Both the position numbers and the translations under genes were made by a program. The notes under the pieces are model-generated. The model was not told where the DNA came from. It saw only the letters and a program-made list of their open reading frames with translations, and made no database searches. From NCBI GenBank assembly GCA_964452465.1, contig CAYVMD010000010.1:1-56336 (forward strand): DNA of 56,336 bases. Reading direction: 5' to 3'. Below are positions 24,458-32,958 of this stretch, in pieces. The stretch is from CAYVMD01 sp964452465. GTDB taxonomy: Bacteria > Armatimonadota > JACIXR01. Each line of letters opens with the position of its first letter. The stretch's first letter is position 1.

Positions 24458-25563
24458 AGTTCCCCCGCTACCTCCTCAATCAAAGATAAAGGCACATCCT
24501 TGCAAACAAATGCTTCTCCTATTCTCCTTAAGAGAACAAAAGCAAGCTTTCCTTCCCTCACTTTCTTATCCCAGGGAAGGGCATGCATTATTTGAGAAGC
24601 GGTGATATTAGAAGGCATGCGAGTGGGTAGGTTGCACTTTTTCAGAAGGAAAATAAGCCGAGAGAGGTCCTCCCGAGGCAGATAGCCCAAGCGATGGGAG
24701 ATGATCCCAGCGAAGATCATCCCCAGGGATATTGCCTCACCATGTAAGAGGCGGAACCGGCTTTCCCGCTCTATTATGTGCCCAATTGTGTGTCCAAAAT
24801 TTAGTTCCGCTCTGATATCTTGGGTATCCTTTTCATCCTTTGCCACATATTCTGCCTTGATTCTACTGCACCTTTCCACGATCTCCTCCAAGACATCCCC
24901 TCTTTTCTTTCGTATATCTTCCATCTTTTCCTCGGTCAGCCGGAAGAGCTCTTCATCTTTTATCGCACCATATTTGATTACCTCCGCAAATCCGTTTTTG
25001 TATTGTCGTTGAGGCAAGGTGTGGAGAAGAAAAGGATCGTTTATAACCATAAGGGGTTGATAAAAGAACCCTAAGAGGTTCTTGCCCCGAGGGTGGTTTA
25101 TGCCTACTTTCCCTCCTATTCCCGCGTCTATCTGTGCTAAGAGAGTGGTGGGCACTTGCACAAAGGACAATCCCCTCATGTAAGAACTGGCAACAAAGCC
25201 CGCCAGATCCCCTACCATGCCCCCGCCAAAGGCTATCACCCACCAACCCCTGTCCACCTTCCTCTCCGCCAACTCGTCCCATAGTCTCTTCGCCCAAGTC
25301 AATCCCTTATATCTTTCCCCCGAAGGAACCGAAAGCACTATATGTTCCACAAGGGCTTCTTTCAAGGATTTCGTTAAACTTTCTCCCCAAAATCGCAAGG
25401 CGTTGACATCCCCTATCACGACCACGCAATGAGCTCCCTTTTCTCCTAATAATCGTCCTACTTCTTTCAATAATCCCTGCCCTATTAGGATCGGGTAGGA
25501 TCTTTCTCCCAAATCTACTTCAACGATTTTTACTTTTCCCTTAAAGCCCTCTCCGCGAGCCAT
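24445..25563 (-). CDS. aroB: 3-dehydroquinate synthase
   Basis: A 372-residue NAD- and metal-dependent enzyme with IGDVNALRF, the FGGGMVGDLAGFVASSYMRG dinucleotide/substrate region, VPTTLLAQIDAGIGGKVGINH, AELNFGHTIGHIIE (metal His) and LLHGEAISLGM. It converts DAHP to 3-dehydroquinate. The frame is open further upstream, but ATG 25563 (MARGEGFKGKVK) fits family length best; it overlaps the shikimate kinase gene by 34 bases and AAAAGGAGG lies 16 bases away. It is the last recognised gene of an aroC-aroK-aroB operon. Confidence 0.9.
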   Translation of the reverse strand: MARGEGFKGKVKIVEVDLGERSYPILIGQGLLKEVGRLLGEKGAHCVVVIGDVNALRFWGESLTKSLKEALVEHIVLSVPSGERYKGLTWAKRLWDELAERKVDRGWWVIAFGGGMVGDLAGFVASSYMRGLSFVQVPTTLLAQIDAGIGGKVGINHPRGKNLLGFFYQPLMVINDPFLLHTLPQRQYKNGFAEVIKYGAIKDEELFRLTEEKMEDIRKKRGDVLEEIVERCSRIKAEYVAKDEKDTQDIRAELNFGHTIGHIIERESRFRLLHGEAISLGMIFAGIISHRLGYLPREDLSRLIFLLKKCNLPTRMPSNITASQIMHALPWDKKVREGKLAFVLLRRIGEAFVCKDVPLSLIEEVAGELCGR

Positions 25564-26270
25564 CTTATAAAAATGTTTTCCTCCTTTTCCAATATCTCTT
25601 CCCATTTTAAGGTTATTCCCTTTTTCCAAAGGCGAACGAGGGAGGTCAATCGCACCGAGTCATCCTCATAATAAATCAACTGCTTTAACCTATTTTCCTC
25701 CTGGGTAAAAGAAGCCTCCACCCATTCTCCATAGACTGTGGCAGAACCTCCAATAACTCCCTTGAGATGCTCCCCTAATGCCCTTAGGTAATTGAAGCAC
25801 TCATGCTCCGTCTTACCAGAAGTATCAAGGAAGGTATCCGCTTTTAGATAATTAGGGAAACGCCTCCTTAAAAGTTCCTCTATCCTTTGCATTTTATCCT
25901 CATATCCTGCAAGCAAGGGACGGCTTTCGTCATTTGCCAACCTTCGCAATATCTCTTGGGGCGAAGAAAAGAGGCATACTAAAACCCCTCTCTTTTTCAA
26001 ATTCAATAAGTTCTCCTCCCTTTCCAAGGCTCCCCCTCCCACCGATATCACCATGTCCTCTTGGGACGCACGCTTTGCTATAATGGATGCCTCCAGATCT
26101 CGGAAGTATCTTTCCCCCTTGGAGGAGAATATTTCGCTTATGGATAACCCTTCCTTTTTGCTTATCTCTTCGTCCACATCCACAAAAGAGAGGGAAAAGT
26201 ATTGGGAGACTTTCCGCCCTATGGTGGTCTTACCAGTGCCCATGAAACCACAAAGGACGATGTTCCTCAA
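25530..26270 (-). CDS. aroK: shikimate kinase with C-terminal extension
   Basis: The first 169 residues are a complete shikimate kinase: Walker A GTGKTT (11-16), DVDEEI (31-36), FRDLE (56-60), the GGG loop (78-80) and lid arginine in ESRPLL. A further 77 residues to 246 have no equivalent in ordinary AroK; the end (DDSVRLTSLVRLWKKG, WLAERALRE) looks helical and HEAT-like. TTG 26270 is chosen because it overlaps the aroC stop (TTGA) and puts MRNIVLCGFMG at the N-terminus. It phosphorylates shikimate. Confidence 0.85.
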   Translation of the reverse strand: MRNIVLCGFMGTGKTTIGRKVSQYFSLSFVDVDEEISKKEGLSISEIFSSKGERYFRDLEASIIAKRASQEDMVISVGGGALEREENLLNLKKRGVLVCLFSSPQEILRRLANDESRPLLAGYEDKMQRIEELLRRRFPNYLKADTFLDTSGKTEHECFNYLRALGEHLKGVIGGSATVYGEWVEASFTQEENRLKQLIYYEDDSVRLTSLVRLWKKGITLKWEEILEKEENIFIRWLAERALREK

Positions 26271-27418
26271 ACTGCCCTCACCCTGTTGAGATAGGACTGG
26301 AAAGATTCTTTGATGTCCCTTAGACAATCCCCACCGAACTTTTCCAGGAAAGCATCTGCTAAAACCCAAGCCACCATCCCCTCTGCTATCACCCCTGCGG
26401 AGGGCACAACGCAAACATCCGCCCTTTCCCTATGGGCAGGCATTGATCTTTTATCCCTCATATCCACCGAATGAAGTGGCTTTCCCAAAGTGGGTATAGG
26501 TTTCACCGCTCCTTTCACGATTATTGGCTCTCCATTGCTAACTCCTCCTTCTATCCCACCCGCCCTATTTGTAATGCGGAAGAAGCCCTCCTGCGGGTCG
26601 TATAATATCTCGTCATGTACCAAAGAACCTGGCAGGGAAGCAGAAGCAAACCCCTCTCCTATCTCCACTCCTTTGACGCTGGGAATGCTCACGACGGCAT
26701 AGGCTATGCGAGCGTCCAATCTCCTATCCCAGTGGGCATAACTGCCCAGCCCTACGGGAACCCCCGTAGCCACGACCTGGAAGATCCCTCCCAAAGTATC
26801 GCCCTTCTCCCTCGCTTCATCTACTAACCTCTTCATCTCCTTCTCCGCTCCTTCATCCGGACACCGCAGTGGGGAACGTTCAGCCTTTTCCTTTATTGTT
26901 TTCCATTCATCGGTTTCGACCTTCGCCTTAACACCCCCAATGGCAAGGACGAAGCTGAAGATGTCTATCCCGAATTCCTTCAGCAAGCGCTTCGCGATCG
27001 CCCCCGCAGCAACCCTGCTCGCCGTTTCCCTCGCGCTTGCTCTTTCTATCACATCCCGTAGGTCAGATAGATCGTATTTGAGGGCACCAGGCAGATCCGC
27101 GTGTCCCGGGCGAGGCACGGAAAGGGGAGAAACCTCCCTTTCCTCTAAGCTCATGATTTCCTCCCAGGATGGATAGTCTCTATTAGGTATGAAGAGACAA
27201 ATGGGAGAGCCGATCGTCCTTCCCAACCTCACTCCAGAGAGTATTTGAGCCTCGTCTTTCTCGATCTTCATCCGTTCACCCCTACCATAGCCTACCTGGC
27301 GACGGGCCAATTCAGCATTTATATGCTCAGGACTTAGAGGAAGCCCTGCGGGGATTCCCTCTATTACTACTATAAGTCCTCTGCCATGTGATTCTCCTGC
27401 AGTCAGAAACCTGAGCAA
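26267..27418 (-). CDS. aroC: chorismate synthase
   Basis: A 383-residue FMN-dependent enzyme with TAGESHGRGLIVVIEGIPAG at the start (read in two parts), RRQVGYGRGERM, SARETASRVAAGAIAKR and GGIEGGVSNGEPI, all family signatures. It makes chorismate from EPSP. The start is TTG 27418 with AAAGGAGG five bases upstream. First gene of the aro operon, divergent from the TPR gene. aroA, aroE and aroQ are not in the window. Confidence 0.95.
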   Translation of the reverse strand: MLRFLTAGESHGRGLIVVIEGIPAGLPLSPEHINAELARRQVGYGRGERMKIEKDEAQILSGVRLGRTIGSPICLFIPNRDYPSWEEIMSLEEREVSPLSVPRPGHADLPGALKYDLSDLRDVIERASARETASRVAAGAIAKRLLKEFGIDIFSFVLAIGGVKAKVETDEWKTIKEKAERSPLRCPDEGAEKEMKRLVDEAREKGDTLGGIFQVVATGVPVGLGSYAHWDRRLDARIAYAVVSIPSVKGVEIGEGFASASLPGSLVHDEILYDPQEGFFRITNRAGGIEGGVSNGEPIIVKGAVKPIPTLGKPLHSVDMRDKRSMPAHRERADVCVVPSAGVIAEGMVAWVLADAFLEKFGGDCLRDIKESFQSYLNRVRAV

Positions 27419-27439
27419 CTTTGCCTCCTTTTTTGAGAA

Positions 27440-27468
27440 ATTATAATACGAAGCACGATTTTTTGCTA
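27440..27468 (-). promoter_or_regulatory. possible promoter for the aro operon
   Basis: Minus-strand TAGCAA (27468-27463), a 17-base spacer and a perfect TATAAT (27445-27440), about 22 bases before the TTG start of aroC. The weak -35 abuts the -35 of the divergent promoter. Confidence 0.5.
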
Positions 27469-27498
27469 TTGACAGTTAAATCCCTTTCCTCTTAAAAT
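27469..27498 (+). promoter_or_regulatory. promoter for the TPR/corrinoid operon
   Basis: Consensus TTGACA (27469-27474), an 18-base spacer and TAAAAT (27493-27498), with ATG 27522 about 17 bases after the expected start. No clear ribosome-binding site precedes that ATG. Confidence 0.6.
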
Positions 27499-27521
27499 TA
27501 CAAAACTGCAAGCATCCTAAG

Positions 27522-27887
27522 ATGGATGAGATTTTAGAGAGCAAGTTAGAGAAGGCATATGCCTTAAGGCACGAAGGCAAGTATAAAGAGGCAATCGAGG
27601 TGCTACAGGAGATATTAGAGGTGGAGCCTACCTGTGCACGCGCTCATCATTTGTTGGGCTTGATCTACGGCTTCATCGGCGAGTTCGATAGTTCCATAGA
27701 GGAACTGAGAAAGGCTGTAGAATTGGACGGGACCTTCATCCAGGCGAGGAACGATCTCGCCTTGACTTATTGCATGCTAGGCATGTACGAGGAGGGTAAG
27801 AAAGAATTCCTAAAGGTGCTGGAGATCGATCCTAATAATGCCTTAGCTCAAAAACACCTTCGCTTAATGGAGACAGAACAACTATAA
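27522..27887 (+). CDS. tetratricopeptide-repeat protein
   Basis: A 121-residue cytosolic protein made almost entirely of three TPR units (about residues 5-38, 39-72 and 73-106), with characteristic A..L...G.Y.EAI and A...LG..Y spacing and repeat ends such as LEVEPTCARAHHLLG and LEIDPNNALAQKHL. TPR proteins are protein-protein scaffolds. It ends three bases before the corrinoid activator and shares its promoter, so it may serve that complex; this is inference. Confidence 0.85.
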   Translation: MDEILESKLEKAYALRHEGKYKEAIEVLQEILEVEPTCARAHHLLGLIYGFIGEFDSSIEELRKAVELDGTFIQARNDLALTYCMLGMYEEGKKEFLKVLEIDPNNALAQKHLRLMETEQL

Positions 27888-27890
27888 GCA

Positions 27891-29720
27891 ATGAATGAAA
27901 TAAAGGTTCGGTTCGAGCCGGAAGGAAAAGTAGGCAAAATTCAAAAGGGGCAAAACCTATTAGAGGCTTTATCCAAGGTGGGGATCTGGATAGACGCACC
28001 CTGTGGAGGGAAAGGATTATGCGGAAAGTGCAAAGTGAGGGTTACCGGCGACCAACATTTACCTCCATCTAACACAGAACTTAAGTTTCTAACACTAAAG
28101 GAGATCGAGGAAGGCATCAGATTAGCGTGCCAATTCTACCCCCAAAAAGATGTGACTGTAGAGGTATTGGGAGCATCGTTCGAGTTCAAGGAGAAAACCT
28201 ACCTCGACGAGATGTTCCAAAAGATTAGGGGTAAAAGCATGATTAAAAAGCAATTCTTAAGCCTTCCCCCTCCTTCCTTGAGTGACCAAAGGTCAGATGA
28301 AGTGAGGCTACTTTCTGCCCTACCGGGAGCAAAGGGGATCGCCTATTCGGCAAAACAAAGTCTCCCTTCCGTTCTCCGCCTTTCTTCCTTCCAGGTTACT
28401 GCTGTTTTAGCAGGTGAGGAGGTTATAGCTGTCGAAGAAGGCAATACGGAGGAAGAATGCTATGGTGTTGCTTTCGATATAGGCACAACGACCCTGGCGG
28501 TTTATTTAGTTCATCTTCCAACAGGCAGAAAGATAGCGAGTCACTCAGCGATAAATCCCCAAACCGTTTTTGGTGCAGATGTTATCTCTCGCATAAACTT
28601 CACTATAGAAAGGGAAAAGGGAGTAGAGGCAATGAGAGAAAAGGTAATAGGGGGGTTGAACAACCTGCTAAGAGATATCTGCCTTCTCGCTGGCGTATGC
28701 CAAGAGAGGATCTATCAGGTGGTTATAGTGGGGAATACCTGTATGACCCATTTCTTCCTCGGCGTAGATGCAAGGAACCTCGCTTTTTCCCCCTATGTTC
28801 CCGCCTTCGCAAAAACAACGAAAGAAAGGGCAAGAGATTTAGGATTGGATATATGCCCCGACGCCTGGGTATTCGTCCTGCCGAACATAGCGGGATTCGT
28901 TGGCGCTGATACGGTAGGCGTTATATTGGCGACCTCGTTACACCGTAAGAAGGGACTTTACTTAGCGTTGGACATAGGGACCAATGGCGAGATAGTTTTG
29001 GGCTCAAAGGAAGGCATTCTAGTCTGCTCTACCGCTGCGGGACCCGCCTTTGAGGGAGCCCATGTCCAATTCGGCATGCATGCAACTGCTGGAGCCATAA
29101 ACAGGATCTATATAGATGACGATGTAAGGATCAGAACCATAGAAGGACAGCCCCCTCGAGGGATCTGTGGCTCCGGTCTACTGGACGGCGTAGCGGAGAT
29201 GTACAAGACAGGCATTGTGGATGCAAGCGGAAGAATTCGTAGTAGGGAGGAGTTGAAATCCCTCCCCACTTCCCTTAGGGATAGAATAATTGAGCATAAC
29301 GGGGAAAGATGTTTTGTATTGGTGCGAGGGGAAGAAAGTGGAACGAGAAAAGATATATATATAACCCAGAGAGACATAAGGGAATTACAATTGGCGAAGG
29401 CGGCGATTCGAGCAGGGATAGAGATTCTGTTGGGCAGAAGGGGTATCGAAGCGAGGGATTTAGACGGTGTCTTCCTTGCGGGAGCTTTTGGTAATTATAT
29501 AAGGCGGGAAAGCGCCTTAATAATTGGCTTGCTTCCCTCTCTCCCCCTTGATAAAATCCACCTCGTGGGCAACGCCGCGGGCAGAGGGGCGATGATGAGC
29601 CTCCTCTCCCCTCGATTGCTTAAAGAGGCAGAAAAAATAGCCTCTTGTGCCCAATATATCGAGTTGTCAGCCTTGCCAGAATTCGCTAATTATTTTATGG
29701 AAGCCATGGGCTTCCCTTAA
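27891..29720 (+). CDS. RACo-like ATP-dependent corrinoid activation protein
   Basis: A 609-residue protein with an N-terminal plant-type 2Fe-2S ferredoxin domain (Cys38, Cys44, Cys47, Cys80: CGGKGLCGKC then LAC), a linker, and a DUF4445-type ASKHA ATPase region (FDIGTTTLAVYLV, GNTCMTHFFLG, ALDIGTNGEIVLG, AGPAFEGAHVQFGMHA, FLAGAFGNYIRRESA). RACo and RamA use ATP to reduce inactive Co(II) corrinoid carriers back to Co(I). The corrinoid protein encoded next is the obvious client. No extra C-terminal 4Fe-4S domain as in RamA is present. Confidence 0.88.
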   Translation: MNEIKVRFEPEGKVGKIQKGQNLLEALSKVGIWIDAPCGGKGLCGKCKVRVTGDQHLPPSNTELKFLTLKEIEEGIRLACQFYPQKDVTVEVLGASFEFKEKTYLDEMFQKIRGKSMIKKQFLSLPPPSLSDQRSDEVRLLSALPGAKGIAYSAKQSLPSVLRLSSFQVTAVLAGEEVIAVEEGNTEEECYGVAFDIGTTTLAVYLVHLPTGRKIASHSAINPQTVFGADVISRINFTIEREKGVEAMREKVIGGLNNLLRDICLLAGVCQERIYQVVIVGNTCMTHFFLGVDARNLAFSPYVPAFAKTTKERARDLGLDICPDAWVFVLPNIAGFVGADTVGVILATSLHRKKGLYLALDIGTNGEIVLGSKEGILVCSTAAGPAFEGAHVQFGMHATAGAINRIYIDDDVRIRTIEGQPPRGICGSGLLDGVAEMYKTGIVDASGRIRSREELKSLPTSLRDRIIEHNGERCFVLVRGEESGTRKDIYITQRDIRELQLAKAAIRAGIEILLGRRGIEARDLDGVFLAGAFGNYIRRESALIIGLLPSLPLDKIHLVGNAAGRGAMMSLLSPRLLKEAEKIASCAQYIELSALPEFANYFMEAMGFP

Positions 29721-29748
29721 AAATAAATAAAGAAGGAGGTTTTCGAAG

Positions 29749-30387
29749 ATGGCAGAGTTACTCGAATCCTTAAAGGAAGCAGTGATCACGGGGAATGCAC
29801 CGGCAGCAAAGGAGTTAACGGAGAAGGCATTGGCGGAAAATATTCCAGCCAAGAGCATCTTGGACGATGCTTTAATACCGGGCATGATGGTCGTGGGTGA
29901 GAAGTTCAAAAACAACGAGTATTATGTGCCCGAGGTGTTAATAGCAGCAAGGGCAATGTATGCTGCTCTTGACCTTCTCCGCCCTATACTGAGCCAATCA
30001 GATGTGGAGCCCATCGGCACAGTGGTTATCGGAACTGTTAAAGGAGATCTGCACGACATAGGGAAGAACTTGGTGAGAATGATGTTGGAAGGGGGAGGCT
30101 TCAAGGTGATAGACCTCGGCGTGGATGTGGCACCGGAGAAGTTCATCGAAGCAATAAAGGAACATAATGCGAATATCCTCGCCATGTCCGCCCTATTAAC
30201 CACTACCATGCCCTCCATGAAATTAACGATAGACGCCCTCGCTGAGGCCAACCTCAGAGATAAGGTTAAAGTGATGGTGGGAGGAGCGCCTGTCACCCAA
30301 GAATGGGCAGAGGAGATCGGCGCGGATGGCTATGCCCCCGACGCTGCCTCCGCAGTAGATAAGGCAAAGGAGTTGCTCTCCGCCTAA
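29749..30387 (+). CDS. corrinoid (B12-binding) methyltransferase protein, MtaC/MttC type
   Basis: A 212-residue carrier with a helical cap domain (about 1-85; LIPGMMVVGEKFKNNEYYVPEVLIAARAM) and a Rossmann-like B12 domain (about 88-212) with DLHDIGKN, whose His102 should be the lower cobalt ligand, plus MSALLTTTM and GGAPVTQEWAEEIGADGYAPDA. It shuttles a methyl group between two methyltransferases. No MtaB, MttB or MtmB homologue is adjacent. It has a strong AAGGAGG site and lies between the activator and an acetate-kinase homologue. Confidence 0.9.
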   Translation: MAELLESLKEAVITGNAPAAKELTEKALAENIPAKSILDDALIPGMMVVGEKFKNNEYYVPEVLIAARAMYAALDLLRPILSQSDVEPIGTVVIGTVKGDLHDIGKNLVRMMLEGGGFKVIDLGVDVAPEKFIEAIKEHNANILAMSALLTTTMPSMKLTIDALAEANLRDKVKVMVGGAPVTQEWAEEIGADGYAPDAASAVDKAKELLSA

Positions 30388-30403
30388 AATTAAGGAGGTG
30401 AAA

Positions 30404-31624
30404 ATGAAAGAGGCAAAAATCCTGATAGCGAATGTAGGTTCTACCTCTTTCAAATACCAACTCTTTTCCTTGCCGAGCGAAGAGGTGCTCTGCAAGGGGA
30501 AGGTAGAAAAGGTAGGGAGTAGCGAATCCCCCTACTCCCATCTTGTCGTAAGTAAAAACAAGACAATCAGCGGAGTGAAAGAGGTAAAAGACCACAATTT
30601 CGCTATCAAATTTTGCCTTGATTTTTTGCTCTCCCCTGAATGTGGCGTCATCTCCTCACTGGAAGAGATATCCGCCGTGGGCTTCAAAACGGTGCATGGG
30701 GGAAGATTTACAGGAGTTCATATTTTGAATGAGGAAGTGTTGCAGGAAATGGAGCGGTTCTCCCTCGTAGCACCAGGGCACAATCCTCCCTACATCGAAG
30801 CGATTAAGATCTTCCGCAACCTCCTTCCCTCCACTCCCTTAGTTGGCGTCTTCGAACCTCATTTCCATACCACCATTCCCCTCTATGCGAGGATCTATGG
30901 CATCCCCTATGAGTGGTATGAAAGATTTGGCATACAAAAGTATGGATTCCATGGAGCATCTCACCACTACATCTCCGAAAGAGTTCCCCAGATACTGAGC
31001 GTGCCGAAGGAAGAACTGAAGATAATCTCCTGCCATTTGGGAGGGTCTTCCTCCATTTGTGCCATAAAAGGAGGAAAATCGGTGGATACCTCGATGGGCT
31101 TCTCTGCGCAGGCGGGGCTCCTTAACGCAACTCGTAACGGAGACCTTGATGTCTTCGTGATCCCCTTCCTGATGCGCGAGGGGAACATGTCCATAGAGGA
31201 AATAACCACTGCCTTAGTGAAAAAGGGTGGGTTATTAGGCATATCGGGTGTGAGCGGTGACATGAGGGATCTCTTGTCCGCAGAGGAATCCAATCCCAGG
31301 TGTGCCCTTGCTATAGAGGCATTCTGCTACGGAGTAAAGCGCTACATAGGAGAATATGTCGCGGTGATGAACGGCTTGGATGTTTTGGTCTTCACAGGTG
31401 GGATCGGAGAGATGAGCCCTCCCATTAGAGAGAGGATCTGCCGAGATATGGATTATTTAGGTATCCAAATAGATGAGGCAAGGAACAAAGAAGTTGTAGG
31501 CAAGGAAGGGATGATCTCTCCTCCGGATAGCAGGGTGAAGGTGATGGTAGTGCCCACAAATGAGGAGCTCGTCGTGGCGAGGGAGGCGTTTAAATTGCTT
31601 TTTCCTCCTGAAGAAGGGAGATAA
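30404..31624 (+). CDS. divergent acetate-kinase-family protein
   Basis: A 406-residue ASKHA kinase clearly homologous to AckA: IANVGSTSFKYQLF, TVHGGRF, YGFHGASHHY, HLGGSSSICAIKGGKSVDTSMGF (read in parts), NATRNGDLD, FTGGIGEMS. By alignment to Methanosarcina AckA, His180, Arg241 and Glu384 are kept, but Arg91 is Lys95, catalytic Asp148 is Glu151 (VFEPHFHTTIP against VFDTAFHQTMP) and Asn211 is Gly214. It may act on a different acid or have a regulatory role. ATG 30404 follows GGAGG by five bases, so the GTG at 30398 is rejected. Confidence 0.8.
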   Translation: MKEAKILIANVGSTSFKYQLFSLPSEEVLCKGKVEKVGSSESPYSHLVVSKNKTISGVKEVKDHNFAIKFCLDFLLSPECGVISSLEEISAVGFKTVHGGRFTGVHILNEEVLQEMERFSLVAPGHNPPYIEAIKIFRNLLPSTPLVGVFEPHFHTTIPLYARIYGIPYEWYERFGIQKYGFHGASHHYISERVPQILSVPKEELKIISCHLGGSSSICAIKGGKSVDTSMGFSAQAGLLNATRNGDLDVFVIPFLMREGNMSIEEITTALVKKGGLLGISGVSGDMRDLLSAEESNPRCALAIEAFCYGVKRYIGEYVAVMNGLDVLVFTGGIGEMSPPIRERICRDMDYLGIQIDEARNKEVVGKEGMISPPDSRVKVMVVPTNEELVVAREAFKLLFPPEEGR

Positions 31625-31632
31625 AAAGCAAG

Positions 31633-32958
31633 GTGGCAAACATAGTTATAGTGGGTGCCCAATGGGGGGATGAGGGTAAGGGTAAGATTACCGATCTCTT
31701 TGCCGAAGTAGCGGATGTCGTCGTTCGCTATCAAGGAGGTAGCAATGCCGGTCACACCGTTCGAGTAGGAGATAGGATCTTCCGCTTACACCACATCCCC
31801 TGTGGCATCCTTCATCCGGGAAAGTTATGCATTATCGCGCAGGGAATGGTTGTCGACCCTGAGATCCTCAAGGAAGAGATGGACAATCTTATAAAACAAG
31901 GCTTCAGCATCGAAGGATTGCGTATATCACAGGATGCTCATGTCGTCATGCCTTATCATCGTCTTCTCGATTCCTTGTGGGAAGCAAGAAGAGGGGGCAA
32001 AAGGATAGGAACGACCGGTAAGGGAATAGGTCCTTGCTATGCAGATAAGGCAGCAAGGGTGGGCATCAAGATATCCGACCTCTTGGAACCGAAGATTTTA
32101 GAGGAAAAACTATCTCTAAATTTAGAGGAAAAGAACATAGTCCTTTCCCACTATCTTTCCCCCCCTCCCAAGTTGGACAAGGAGGAAATCCTAAGTAAAT
32201 ATCTCTCTTACGGGAAGTATCTGCGCCCCTTCATTTGTAATACCTCTTTTTTACTTCAATCTGCCATAGCCCAAAAGAAAGATATCCTCTTCGAAGGTGC
32301 CCAGGGTACCCTCCTGGATATAGATTACGGAACCTATCCCTTCGTTACCTCCTCCCATCCCATAGCGGGCGGTGCCTGCGTAGGTGCGGGCATTGGCCCC
32401 ACGAAGATAGACAAGGTTATAGGGGTGTGCAAGGCGTATACGACAAGGGTAGGCGAAGGACCGTTCCCCACAGAAATAAAGGAAGGAATGGGCGAGCACT
32501 TGAGGGAAAAAGGCGAAGAGTATGGAACTACCACCGGGCGTCCCAGGCGGTGCGGTTGGTTGGACCTTGTAGCTCTTCGGTATGCAGTTTTAATAAATGG
32601 CATAGATAGCTTGGCGATCACCAAATTGGATGTGCTCAGCGGTATACCTACCCTAAAGGTTTGTGTTGCTTATAAGTATAAGGGAGAACTGATCAAGGAT
32701 TTCCCCACCGATCCCGTGGTTTTGAGCCAATGCGAACCGGTTTACGAAGAGATGAAAGGATGGGAGAGCATAGAAGATGTAGAGGATTTCTCCTCCTTAC
32801 CTAAAGAAGCACAGGATTACCTGAGGTTCGTCTCTTCTTATGTTAATGTGCCCATAGGTGTAGTCTCCATAGGACCACGAAGGGAACAGACGCTGGGATG
32901 GAAAAGTAGAGCAGAAAGGGCATTTTGGGATAGGATAGTGGTCGATACGGTAGATTAA
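31633..32958 (+). CDS. purA: adenylosuccinate synthase
   Basis: A 441-residue GTP-dependent ligase with GAQWGDEGKGKITDLFA (phosphate loop and catalytic Asp), YQGGSNAGHTV (catalytic His), TTGKGIGPCYADKAAR, FEGAQGTLLDIDYGTYPFVTSS (read in parts) and TTTGRPRRCGWLD. It joins IMP and aspartate in AMP synthesis. GTG 31633 begins eight bases after the kinase-like gene, and the stop codon directly abuts uppP. Confidence 0.95.
   Translation: MANIVIVGAQWGDEGKGKITDLFAEVADVVVRYQGGSNAGHTVRVGDRIFRLHHIPCGILHPGKLCIIAQGMVVDPEILKEEMDNLIKQGFSIEGLRISQDAHVVMPYHRLLDSLWEARRGGKRIGTTGKGIGPCYADKAARVGIKISDLLEPKILEEKLSLNLEEKNIVLSHYLSPPPKLDKEEILSKYLSYGKYLRPFICNTSFLLQSAIAQKKDILFEGAQGTLLDIDYGTYPFVTSSHPIAGGACVGAGIGPTKIDKVIGVCKAYTTRVGEGPFPTEIKEGMGEHLREKGEEYGTTTGRPRRCGWLDLVALRYAVLINGIDSLAITKLDVLSGIPTLKVCVAYKYKGELIKDFPTDPVVLSQCEPVYEEMKGWESIEDVEDFSSLPKEAQDYLRFVSSYVNVPIGVVSIGPRREQTLGWKSRAERAFWDRIVVDTVD

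Noticed and set aside
25530..26414. 294-residue shikimate kinase reading
   Set aside because: The first 48 residues lie entirely within aroC and have no AroK similarity; TTG 26270 overlaps the aroC stop.
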